Assembly (NCBI GenBank): GCA_046260765.1
Contig: JBHEOO010000006.1
Location: 1 to 64,000 of the forward strand
Origin: Chromatocurvus sp046260765
GTDB taxonomy: Bacteria > Pseudomonadota > Gammaproteobacteria > Pseudomonadales > Halieaceae
Length of the DNA stretch: 64,000 bases
Direction: 5' to 3'
The notes under the pieces were generated by a model. The model was not told where the DNA came from. It saw nothing but the letters and a program-made list of their open reading frames with translations, and did no database searches. Position 1 is the first letter of the stretch. The number at the start of each line of letters is the position of its first letter. A program made the position numbers and the translations under genes. This document shows positions 36,128 to 44,235 of the stretch, in pieces.

Positions 36128-37432
36128 TCACTGCTGCGGCGGTGGCCGGCGGCGCAGGCGGTTCAGAAGCAGCTCGCGCTGGCGTTCAAGCAGCGCGGCG
36201 TGCGGGCTGTCGAATGACGCCAGCGTGCTGAAGCGATCGCTATCATGCTTGCGCACCCGGACGCTGTCGGTCAATTCCGGAACGTCGGCCGCGCCTGGCG
36301 CCAGGAGAATGTGCTCGAAATCGTCGAGGCATGCACTGCGCAGCTCATCCATGATTGATTGCATGTACAGGCCCGGGTAGATATCCGAGCTATCCCCGGG
36401 CCCCAGCTCGCTATAGCCGATCGCCATGCCGATGGAAAAAGACAGCGATTTGCTCTTTTCCAGTTCCCGCGCCACGCTTCGTATGAGCCAGGCGCAGGAA
36501 GCCGCGCGGACCAGTGCGTTACCGCGGCCTTCCTCATCGCCAAAACAGATGATCAGCCCGAAAGGCCTCGCCACCTGCAGTATGCCGACATAGCAGGCGG
36601 CCGCGGCATACACGATGCGGTGAAGGCGATCGGTGTAGCGGTGCAGGTTGCGCTCGTTCAGCGTGTCGATATAGCCGGCGAGACTTCCCAGGTGCAGATA
36701 CAGCACCGCCGTATTGCGGTAGTGATCCTCGCGCGGAGGGGGCGCGGTGGTGCTTGCGCGCAGCAACTCCATCGGCAAGGCCGCGGCGCGCTCCTCCAGT
36801 AGCGCAATCTCGCCTTCTGGCGGCGGACCGCTCGCCACAGAGTCATCCAGCGCCAGCCGACCGCTGACGCCCTTCAGGCGCTGGACCAGACGCTGCGCCG
36901 GGTAGCGCGCGAGCAGAAACACCAGCAGGCTCAGCATGACAGCGAGCGCGCTCAGGCTGAGAAGGTAGCGCTGTCGGCTTTCGCTGGCGCGGGCGCCGTC
37001 GAGGGTGACCACCGCCTGTCCGGCAACGTCGCTGCCGACCCTGATCGGGCTGCGGTATTCCTGTGGTTCCAGCACATTGCTGCCAGCCTGCCCAAGAACG
37101 CTGCCCTCGACATCAAACACGCTCACGCTTCCAGCGCGCGAGCTGCCCTGAAAGTTCTGCAGGGTCGCTGCGAGGCTCAGCAGGTCGCCGGTTTCCAGTG
37201 CGCCGCTGACCTGCTGCGCGAGATGTCCCGCGAGGGCGTTGCCGAAAACATCCTGCTGGGCCTCCTGCAGGTGTCGGCTGGAAAGCGCGGCGAGAGTCAC
37301 CAGGGCGAGGCCCACGGCAAGGCTGCAGAGGGCGACGATCAGCGGCAGGTTCACGCCGAGACTCGATTGCTGGAGACGGTATTTCACGGTTGAAACCAGG
37401 GCGGATATGATGCCGCGCAGTATAACCCGCAT
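36128..37432 (-). CDS. YtjB/AhpA-like membrane protein with cyclase-like C-terminal domain
   Basis: A 434-aa inner-membrane protein. Two membrane helices (about 30-50, LPLIVALCSLAVGLALVTLAAL; about 158-175, LSLSALAVMLSLLVFLLA) flank a periplasmic domain, as in YtjB/SMP proteins found next to serB. The C-terminal cytosolic half (about 240-345; AVLYLHLGSLAGYIDTLNE, YVGILQVARPFGLIICFGD) resembles a class III nucleotide cyclase fold, but catalytic metal residues are not evident, so it may only bind or sense. It is divergent from serB. Function unknown. Confidence 0.7.
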   Translation of the reverse strand: MRVILRGIISALVSTVKYRLQQSSLGVNLPLIVALCSLAVGLALVTLAALSSRHLQEAQQDVFGNALAGHLAQQVSGALETGDLLSLAATLQNFQGSSRAGSVSVFDVEGSVLGQAGSNVLEPQEYRSPIRVGSDVAGQAVVTLDGARASESRQRYLLSLSALAVMLSLLVFLLARYPAQRLVQRLKGVSGRLALDDSVASGPPPEGEIALLEERAAALPMELLRASTTAPPPREDHYRNTAVLYLHLGSLAGYIDTLNERNLHRYTDRLHRIVYAAAACYVGILQVARPFGLIICFGDEEGRGNALVRAASCAWLIRSVARELEKSKSLSFSIGMAIGYSELGPGDSSDIYPGLYMQSIMDELRSACLDDFEHILLAPGAADVPELTDSVRVRKHDSDRFSTLASFDSPHAALLERQRELLLNRLRRRPPPQQ

Positions 37433-37559
37433 GGCAGGTCACGTAAGGCCCGCACGCCTTCCGGCCACCTCTAAGGTGGAGATCGCGCCGAGACGAGTTC
37501 CCTGCACTGTTGCTGCACGCTACCATGCGCAGCGTCACGCCCGGCCACAGGACAATGCC

Positions 37560-38561
37560 GTGTCATCGTCTACCAACCGTTCGAGGGATCTGCAAACCGC
37601 CCCCGGCCTTGTCGTCACACTGATTGGCACACCGCTGCAGGCCGATGCCCTGCGTGCGGCTGGCGAAGCGGTGGCAGACCAGGGCTGGTGTCGGCAGGAA
37701 GCGCGTTGGCTGTCCCTGCCCGATGCGGATCGCGGCTGTGTGGAGTGGCGCATCGCCAGGGCGGACGTCGTCGATGTCGACAAAGCTCGTGCGGATAGAG
37801 TCGTAGCCGACCTCCGCGAGCGTCTGCGCGAGCAATCATCCACACTCGGACTGGATATTGTTGTGCAGGTGGATGATCTGCTGCGCTGCCACCGGCGCCT
37901 GATCGTGTTCGACATGGACTCTACCCTGGTGGAGGCGGAGGTAATCGATGAGCTGGCCCGCGCGGCGGGCAGCTGGGCGCAGGTGAGTGCTATCACCGAG
38001 CGCGCTATGCGCGGTGAGCTAGAGTTTGCCGTTAGCTTCCGCGAGCGCCTGGCCACGCTGCGCGGTCTGTCTGAGCATCATTTGCCGGCGATAGCCAGCG
38101 GTCTTGTGATATCGCCCGGCGCGGCGACGCTGGTGGCAACCCTCAAGGCAGCGGGTTATCGCAGCGCGATCGTCTCCGGCGGTTTCGAGTTCTTTGCCCG
38201 GCGCCTGGCCGGGACGCTGGGTATCGATGAGGTATTCGCGAATACCCTGGCGATTGCCGATGGCAGGGTCACAGGCGATGCACAGGGGCGAATCATTGAC
38301 GGCCGGCGCAAGGCGGAGTTGCTGCGGGAGATAGCGCGAGCCAAGGGCTTGTCGAATGAGCAGGTAATTGCCGTGGGTGATGGCGCCAATGATCTGCCGA
38401 TGCTCGGCCTTGCAGGGCTCGGCGTTGCCTACCGCGCGAAACCCGTGGTGCGCGCTGCGGCGGACCAGGCGATTACCTACTCAGGTCTCGACAGCATTCT
38501 TTTTCTGCTGGGAATTCCCGAGCGGCACTGGCGCAATGCGGCGACTGTCTCAGATATCTGA
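37560..38561 (+). CDS. serB: Phosphoserine phosphatase SerB
   Basis: Last step of serine synthesis, hydrolysing phosphoserine (333 aa). N-terminal ACT-like region about 15-100, then HAD core: nucleophile motif VFDMDSTLVEAEVID, SGGFEFFA, GDGANDLPMLGLAGLGVAY. GTG 37560 is chosen because AGGA lies 8 nt upstream and similarity starts there; the frame is open further upstream in the antisense of the neighbouring gene. Its 3' end overlaps the converging PilZ-like gene by 12 bp. Confidence 0.94.
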   Translation: MSSSTNRSRDLQTAPGLVVTLIGTPLQADALRAAGEAVADQGWCRQEARWLSLPDADRGCVEWRIARADVVDVDKARADRVVADLRERLREQSSTLGLDIVVQVDDLLRCHRRLIVFDMDSTLVEAEVIDELARAAGSWAQVSAITERAMRGELEFAVSFRERLATLRGLSEHHLPAIASGLVISPGAATLVATLKAAGYRSAIVSGGFEFFARRLAGTLGIDEVFANTLAIADGRVTGDAQGRIIDGRRKAELLREIARAKGLSNEQVIAVGDGANDLPMLGLAGLGVAYRAKPVVRAAADQAITYSGLDSILFLLGIPERHWRNAATVSDI

Positions 38562-40388
38562 CCAGATCGATTCAAAGCTGGATGCACGCAGGGCGTCCCG
38601 ATTGCTGGAATCGACGTCCTCATCGAGCTGTCTCAGGTAGTCAAAATCAAACTGGCTGAACGCCGCGGTTGAGCCCACCTGTCGTTTCAACTTGATGAGG
38701 TAGGATTCGTCCTTGCGCGCGAGAATAATCTTCTGGTTTTCCCGGAACACGAGGCGCGGCACCAACAGCGTGTGCGGCTGTCCGACCAGGGCGATTTCCG
38801 GCAGCAGGATGACCCGCAGGGGTCTTGAGTATTCGCCATCCGGCATGCGCACCTGGGCAGCATAGGCGGTGCCGCGAGGGCTCAGCAGCTCGAGGCCGAG
38901 CAGCGTTGGCGATTCTTTGACCTGGCTGATCCAGCGAATCACCGCGATTGACCACTCGGTACCGTTCTCCCGCTCGTGCAGGCAGACAACGTCGCCGATC
39001 TGGGTACCCGCGGGCAGGTCATTCCACTCAATGCAATAGCCGCCCGGGCTGACGTTGGCGGATTCAACGGTGTACACAACGTGCTTCCGCGGCGCATACG
39101 TGGCGTCTTCATCGTTGATCCGGGCCAGCGTGTGCGCGTCCACCTCCACCTGGTGCCCGGCTTCCTCATCGTCGCGAGGGGCGCCGGTGTGTTCGGGCGC
39201 GTCTTCTTCAGGCTGCACACGCTGCCAGGCATCGGCCTTCGACAGGCGTTTCAGGAAGGGGTTGTCGGCATGCCGGGTTTCCTCGCTCTGAATATGATCG
39301 TCGCCGTGGAGTACCTGGTCGAGAGTTCTCTCCCCCGCCACGTAGAAATGCACGCCGGTGAGTCCGGTAGCGATCCACAGTAGATGCCGGGAGCGCTGGC
39401 GGGCGAAGTTACGCTGACTCACCTCGCCCAGCGCTCGGCGCAAATGGTTGAGGAGATTGGCATCGAGCCGGGTCTCCCGGTTCAGTGCAATGCTGGTAAT
39501 ACCCTCTTTCTTGTGGCGCTGCTTGAGGCGCTGCAGCTGGTCGACCAGCGCGTCGGTGTTGATGTGTCGCAATGCGGTGCTCGGGCGCTCTATGACCAGC
39601 TTGCTGTAAACCGGCGGTCGGTCGCTGTCGAGATCCACCGTGAACAGGCCGCTGCCAATGCCGGGATCCTCTATGCGAATGAGGTCGCGCCACTGCTGCA
39701 GCGCGCTGGATACCGCCATGATATCGCGCTGTCTGAGCTGATTGGTCTTGCAGCAGCCGAGCAGCAGAGCCGGCAGGTATTCGCCGACAATGGACGTTTC
39801 GGCGTCCTGCAGTGGGTCGTGAACCGGGAGCCGCACCAGCTGCTGGCGCTCTCCCATTGCGTATAGCTGATGCAGTGTCGACCAGCTGTGTGCAAGGGGC
39901 GGCTGATACAACAGGTGGCTGCGCAGGAGTTCGCGCCCCCGGAGGGTGACGGCTCGCTGCAGTGACTCGCAGGCCAGCTTTGCCGGGTTGGTCTCGGTAA
40001 CGGCGCTCTGCCTGGCGATGGTATGCACGGCGCACAGAGCATAGCCGGCAGCGCCGAGCTCGTACAGGTCCCTGACCAGCTCGGCCCGCTGCTGGCCCTC
40101 TTCGGATAATGTCAGCGGCTGGCCGAGGAAGGCGTGGGTCAGGGTGGTTGCGGTCTGGTTCAGCACGGGCCGCAGCGCTTCAAGAATGAGAAAGCGCTGC
40201 GCGGGCGCTATGACCGATCGGTTCAGCGCTGACAGCGCGACGCGCAGGTCAGAGGCGCTCTTCAGTGCGTTGCCTGCGGGCAGTGCCTGCGCCCAGCTGT
40301 CTGCGGCTTCCGCTTTCAGCGCAAAATGAGGAAACGTATCCAGATCCTGGAGTGGCAGCTTCAGGGTGTTATTCGAGTAGTCGGCCAT
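38550..40388 (-). CDS. Large protein with C-terminal PilZ-like domain
   Basis: A 612-aa cytosolic protein. The N-terminal 400 residues are mainly helical and not recognised. The C-terminal part (about 470-560) resembles PilZ: VVYTVESANVSPGGYCIEW has the NxSxGG-like turn and WISQVKESPTLLGLELL the second strand pair, but a clear RxxxR c-di-GMP motif is not seen. ATG 40388 (MADYSNNTLKLPLQDL) is preceded by GGAGA. In Pseudomonas the serB region holds fimX and a PilZ-type protein, so a surface/type IV pilus role is a reasonable guess. It is divergent from efp. Confidence 0.65.
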   Translation of the reverse strand: MADYSNNTLKLPLQDLDTFPHFALKAEAADSWAQALPAGNALKSASDLRVALSALNRSVIAPAQRFLILEALRPVLNQTATTLTHAFLGQPLTLSEEGQQRAELVRDLYELGAAGYALCAVHTIARQSAVTETNPAKLACESLQRAVTLRGRELLRSHLLYQPPLAHSWSTLHQLYAMGERQQLVRLPVHDPLQDAETSIVGEYLPALLLGCCKTNQLRQRDIMAVSSALQQWRDLIRIEDPGIGSGLFTVDLDSDRPPVYSKLVIERPSTALRHINTDALVDQLQRLKQRHKKEGITSIALNRETRLDANLLNHLRRALGEVSQRNFARQRSRHLLWIATGLTGVHFYVAGERTLDQVLHGDDHIQSEETRHADNPFLKRLSKADAWQRVQPEEDAPEHTGAPRDDEEAGHQVEVDAHTLARINDEDATYAPRKHVVYTVESANVSPGGYCIEWNDLPAGTQIGDVVCLHERENGTEWSIAVIRWISQVKESPTLLGLELLSPRGTAYAAQVRMPDGEYSRPLRVILLPEIALVGQPHTLLVPRLVFRENQKIILARKDESYLIKLKRQVGSTAAFSQFDFDYLRQLDEDVDSSNRDALRASSFESIWSDI

Positions 40389-40468
40389 GCTTGCCAGTCT
40401 CCTGCCAGGGTAGACATCACTTTTAGCTGAGAGTATCCCATTCTTGCCACCATAGGTCATGCCGACAA

Positions 40469-40498
40469 CTGACTTTTGCGAACCAGTTACGCTATGAT
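40469..40498 (+). promoter_or_regulatory. Putative sigma-70 promoter of efp
   Basis: -35 CTGACT (40469-40474), 18-bp spacer, -10 TATGAT (40493-40498), 58 bp before the efp start. Confidence 0.5.
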
Positions 40499-40515
40499 GC
40501 GGCCGCGCCTGTTGT

Positions 40516-40555
40516 AGGGAGCAGATAGTAGGGAACAGATAGCAGGGAGCAGACT
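40516..40555 (+). repeat. Triplicated 14-bp Shine-Dalgarno unit before efp
   Basis: AGGGAGCAGATAGT, AGGGAACAGATAGC and AGGGAGCAGACT abut the efp ATG. Each carries an AGGGA ribosome-binding core; only the last is at normal distance. Confidence 0.8.
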
Positions 40556-41128
40556 ATGGCCAACTACTCAACCAACGAATTCCGCTCCGGGCTGAAGGTC
40601 ATGCTCGATGGCGATCCGTGCAGCATCCTCGACAACGAGTTCGTCAAGCCGGGCAAAGGCCAGGCGTTCAATCGTGTGCGCCTGCGCAACCTGAAGACAG
40701 GCCGCGTGTGGGAGCGGACCTTCAAGTCGGGTGAGAGCCTTGAGGGGGCCGACGTCATGGATGTGGCAATGGAGTATCTCTACACCGATGGTGAGTTCTG
40801 GTTCTTCATGGAGCCGAATACCTTCGAACAGCACCAGGCGGATGAAGCTGCAGTCGGTGAGGCGCGGCAGTGGCTAAAAGAGCAGGAGCCGGTAGAGGTA
40901 ACGCTGTATAACGGTACGCCCTTGTCGGTATCTGCGCCAAACTTCGTTGAACTGGAGATTATCGAGACGGATCCTGGTCTCAAAGGCGACACTGCCCAGG
41001 GCGGCAGCAAGCCGGCCAAGCTGACGACGGGTGCGGTGGTCAAGGTGCCGCTGTTCATTTCCCAGGGGGAGGTGATACGCGTCGACACCCGCAGCGGGGA
41101 ATACGTGGCGCGCGCCTCCAAATCCTGA
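40556..41128 (+). CDS. efp: Translation elongation factor P
   Basis: Relieves ribosome stalling at polyproline stretches (190 aa, three OB-like domains). The loop FVKPGKGQAF has Lys at position 34, the residue beta-lysylated by EpmA, and epmA follows 3 bp downstream. C-terminal GEYVARA is typical. Confidence 0.97.
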   Translation: MANYSTNEFRSGLKVMLDGDPCSILDNEFVKPGKGQAFNRVRLRNLKTGRVWERTFKSGESLEGADVMDVAMEYLYTDGEFWFFMEPNTFEQHQADEAAVGEARQWLKEQEPVEVTLYNGTPLSVSAPNFVELEIIETDPGLKGDTAQGGSKPAKLTTGAVVKVPLFISQGEVIRVDTRSGEYVARASKS

Positions 41129-41131
41129 GCG

Positions 41132-42088
41132 GTGACGGACTGGCGCCCGTCAGCCAGCCTTGATGTGCTCAGGCAGCGCGCGTCACTGCTGGCGGCGGTC
41201 AGGGCGTTTTTCGAGCAGCGCGGCGTGTGGGAAGTGGATACGCCACAGCTGGCTGCACACACGGTTACCGATCCCGCGCTGCAGGCCCTGATGGTTGAGC
41301 GCTGCGGCGCATCTGCGCGTCCGCGCTATCTGCAGACCTCACCAGAATACGCGATGAAGCGGCTGCTGGCCGCGGGCAGTGGCGCCATCTACCAGATTGC
41401 CCACGCGTTTCGCGATGACGAGCAGGGCCGCTGGCACAATCCCGAGTTCACCCTGCTGGAATGGTATCGCCCGGGGTTTGATCTGGATTCCCTGATGGCG
41501 GAGGTTGCTGATCTGGTGTTGCCGCTGCTCGGCCGGGAGAGAGCACAGCGTCATCGATACCGCGACATCTTCCTCGATACGCTGGCGCTCGACCCCTTCA
41601 CCGCAACGGACGACGAGCTCTCGGCGGCGGCGCGGCGCTGCGTCGATACCGGTAACATGACGGGCGGACGCGATCTGTGGCTCGATCTGTTGATGACCCA
41701 CGCTATCGAGCCCGTGTTGGCCGGGCAGGGCGTGGCATTTATCTACGATTACCCTGCCAGCCAGGCGGCGCTGGCACGCTGCCGGCAGCGTGATGGAGTT
41801 GAAGTGGCAGGGCGCTTCGAGCTCTATATTGACGGCGTGGAACTGGCCAATGGCTTTCACGAGCTGGCCGATGCCGGCGAGCAGTCGCGCCGCTTTGCCA
41901 GCGACAACCGGCTTCGCCGGGAGCGGGGATTGCCCGAGCGCGAGCCCGATGCCTATCTCCTCGCGGCGCTGAAAGCGGGTCTGCCGGACTGCAGTGGCGT
42001 CGCCCTCGGGCTGGACCGCCTGCTGATGGTAATGTGCGGAGCGCCGCAGCTGTCCGCGGTGATTCCCTTTGACTGGCAGCGCAGCTGA
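41132..42088 (+). CDS. epmA: Elongation factor P-(R)-beta-lysine ligase EpmA
   Basis: Class II lysyl-tRNA-synthetase paralogue (318 aa) without the anticodon domain; attaches beta-lysine to Lys34 of EF-P. Class II motifs: FRDDEQGRWHNPEFTLLEWYRPG (motif 2), VELANGFHELADAGEQ, and GVALGLDRLLMVMCG (motif 3). Start is GTG 41132. Its partner epmB (lysine 2,3-aminomutase) is not in the window. Confidence 0.95.
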   Translation: MTDWRPSASLDVLRQRASLLAAVRAFFEQRGVWEVDTPQLAAHTVTDPALQALMVERCGASARPRYLQTSPEYAMKRLLAAGSGAIYQIAHAFRDDEQGRWHNPEFTLLEWYRPGFDLDSLMAEVADLVLPLLGRERAQRHRYRDIFLDTLALDPFTATDDELSAAARRCVDTGNMTGGRDLWLDLLMTHAIEPVLAGQGVAFIYDYPASQAALARCRQRDGVEVAGRFELYIDGVELANGFHELADAGEQSRRFASDNRLRRERGLPEREPDAYLLAALKAGLPDCSGVALGLDRLLMVMCGAPQLSAVIPFDWQRS

Positions 42089-42092
42089 CGCG

Positions 42093-42566
42093 TCAGCCCC
42101 CGTCCACGTCCACGTCCCCGTCCACATTCAGTACGGCCGGGGCATAGCCGTCAATAAACGCGGCGGGCATGCGCCGCGGTCGACCGCTGCTGATTTCAAT
42201 ACAGACGAAGGTCATCCGTGCGCGCAACAGCGTGGCGCTGTCGCTGTGGCGGATAACCTGGAAGCGGCGGTGCATGGTCAGCCGTCCGTCCCAGCCGGTG
42301 ATCCAGGTGGCGATGCTGAGCTCGTCGCCAAGGCGCGAGGCCTGCAGGTAATCGAATTCACTGCGCGTGATCGCCATGGCGCGATCCAGCCGGCGATACG
42401 CGGCCATGTCCAGGTCCACGGATGCCGAATGTGCCCAGGCCGCCGCTTCACACCATTTGACGTACACCGTGTTGTTGGTGTGCTCGAGTTCGTCAATGTC
42501 CGGTGCTGCCACCCGGCGCTGCAGCGTGAAGGGGGAGGGAAAATCCCAGAGCGACGACAACGGCAT
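42093..42566 (-). CDS. Acyl-CoA thioesterase, 4HBT hotdog family
   Basis: A 157-aa hotdog-fold protein of YbgC/FadM type. The catalytic-site motif appears as DELEHTNNTVYVKWCEAAAW, with Asn in place of the frequent Asp/His context; hotdog strands follow (FDYLQASRLGDELSIATWI). It probably hydrolyses a fatty or aromatic acyl-CoA; substrate unknown. The last residues VDGDVDVDGG come from a hexanucleotide repeat. Confidence 0.8.
   Translation of the reverse strand: MPLSSLWDFPSPFTLQRRVAAPDIDELEHTNNTVYVKWCEAAAWAHSASVDLDMAAYRRLDRAMAITRSEFDYLQASRLGDELSIATWITGWDGRLTMHRRFQVIRHSDSATLLRARMTFVCIEISSGRPRRMPAAFIDGYAPAVLNVDGDVDVDGG
42101..42124. repeat. Four tandem CGTCC(A/C) hexamers in the thioesterase 3' end
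   Basis: CGTCCA, CGTCCA, CGTCCC, CGTCCA. In frame on the minus strand they encode alternating Val-Asp/Gly-Asp. Confidence 0.7.
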
Positions 42567-42567
42567 G

Positions 42568-44055
42568 TCAGGCCTCGGCGGGGGCGCCGCTCGTGGGGGG
42601 ACGATAGCGCTCTTCCAGGGGCCGCTGGGCGAAGTTCAGGTAGCCATAGGCGATCGCCAGCAGGGGGCAGGCCAGGTTGAAGAACGCGAAGGGGGCGTAA
42701 CTGAAGGTCGCGATACCCAGTGTGGCTGCCATATAAGCACCACAGGAGTTCCATGGAATGAGTGCGGAGGTGAGCGTGGCGGAATCCTCCAGCGTGCGCG
42801 ACAGATTCAGTGGCGACAGCCCGCGCGCGATGTAGGCATCCCGGTACATGCGCCCGGGCAGCGCGACCGAGAGAAACTGGTCAGCGGTGAGTATGTTGGC
42901 GCTGAAGCAGGTGGCGACGGTGCGCGCGACCAGCGACCCCGTGGATTGTACGCCGCGCAGCGCCAGCGCCAGTCCGTAGCGGATAATGCCGATGCGCTCA
43001 AGGATACCGCCGAAGCCAAGGCCGCAGATAATCAGCCAGACCGTGTTCAGCATACTGCTCATGCCGCCCTTGCTGAGCAGCTTGTCCAGGTCCTCGTTGC
43101 CGCTGTTCGAGATGTAGCCGTCGTAGAGGCTGATCCAGATGCCCTTGGTCAGGGCAAAGCCGGTGGCCAGGTCGGCGTCGCCGGCGAGGGCAATGGCGCG
43201 CCCGGGCTGGAACACCAGCGCAAAGATGCCACCGGCAACCGCGCTGATAATGATTGCGGGGTAGGCGGGAAAACGGCGATAGATGAGGTACAGCATCAGC
43301 AGCATGGGCAGCAGCAGGTGCGCGCCGATATTGAATTCCTGGGCAATACCCCGCTGCAGGCTGAGAATCTTTTCCGGCGCTGCAGCGCCGCTGGCGCTGC
43401 CCATCATGGCGAAAATCAGAAGTGCAATCACGAAGCCCGGTACCGTGGTCCACAGCATATGCCGGATGTGCTCAAACAGATCGACGTTGGTTGACGCGGC
43501 CGCCAGGTTAGTCGTGTCGGACATGGGCGACAGCTTGTCGCCGAAATAGGCGCCGGAGACGATGGCGCCGCCGGTGATTGCCGGCGACAGGTCGAAGGTG
43601 GCGGCAATGCCCATGAGTCCGATACCCAGCGTACCGGCGACGGTCCAGGAGCTGCCGGTGGACAGTGCGACAATGGCGCAGATCACGGCACTGGCGGCGT
43701 AGAACAGCGATGGGTTGAGTATCTGGACGCCATAGTAGATCAGCGTCGGCACAGTGCCGGCGAGGATCCAGGTACCGATCAGCATACCCACCGCGAGCAG
43801 GATCAGTGTCGGGGCGAGGCCGAGGCCAATGCCGTCGATAATGCCCTCCTGCAGTTCAGTCCAGCGCAGGCCGGTGTAACTGCCCACGATTGCCGCCACA
43901 CCGGTGCACAGGACCAGGGCGATCTGGTTGGGTCCGTAGGAGGCATCTGCACCGAAGAGATAGGCTGAACAGGCCAGCATGGTCACCAGGACCAGGACGG
44001 GGGCCAGGGCAAGCCAGGGTGTCAGGCGCGGGTTATCGTGTGAGTGGTCAGTCAA
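42568..44055 (-). CDS. nhaC: Na+/H+ antiporter NhaC family
   Basis: Polytopic membrane antiporter (495 aa, about 11-12 helices). NhaC-type features: STGSSWTVAGTLGIGLMGIA, GGAIVSGAYFGDKLSPMSDTTNLA, LIPWNSCGAYMAATLG. Expels sodium in exchange for protons, consistent with a saline habitat. The thioesterase gene starts 1 bp after its stop; it is divergent from the nuclease gene. Confidence 0.92.
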   Translation of the reverse strand: MTDHSHDNPRLTPWLALAPVLVLVTMLACSAYLFGADASYGPNQIALVLCTGVAAIVGSYTGLRWTELQEGIIDGIGLGLAPTLILLAVGMLIGTWILAGTVPTLIYYGVQILNPSLFYAASAVICAIVALSTGSSWTVAGTLGIGLMGIAATFDLSPAITGGAIVSGAYFGDKLSPMSDTTNLAAASTNVDLFEHIRHMLWTTVPGFVIALLIFAMMGSASGAAAPEKILSLQRGIAQEFNIGAHLLLPMLLMLYLIYRRFPAYPAIIISAVAGGIFALVFQPGRAIALAGDADLATGFALTKGIWISLYDGYISNSGNEDLDKLLSKGGMSSMLNTVWLIICGLGFGGILERIGIIRYGLALALRGVQSTGSLVARTVATCFSANILTADQFLSVALPGRMYRDAYIARGLSPLNLSRTLEDSATLTSALIPWNSCGAYMAATLGIATFSYAPFAFFNLACPLLAIAYGYLNFAQRPLEERYRPPTSGAPAEA

Positions 44056-44235
44056 GGTCTCAGCCAGGAAAGAAGTGGGTGGAACTCGCGAACGTGCAGA
44101 ATGCCGTAAAATGAATGTGGGGTACAGCGTTCAAAAGCGGCCGGGCGTATCTGACACTCGCCCACTCGCCTGCACCTCGCGTAAAATCTTTGTTTTCCAG
44201 GTTTTTCTTTCGGGGTCACTTCATGGCAACACACA

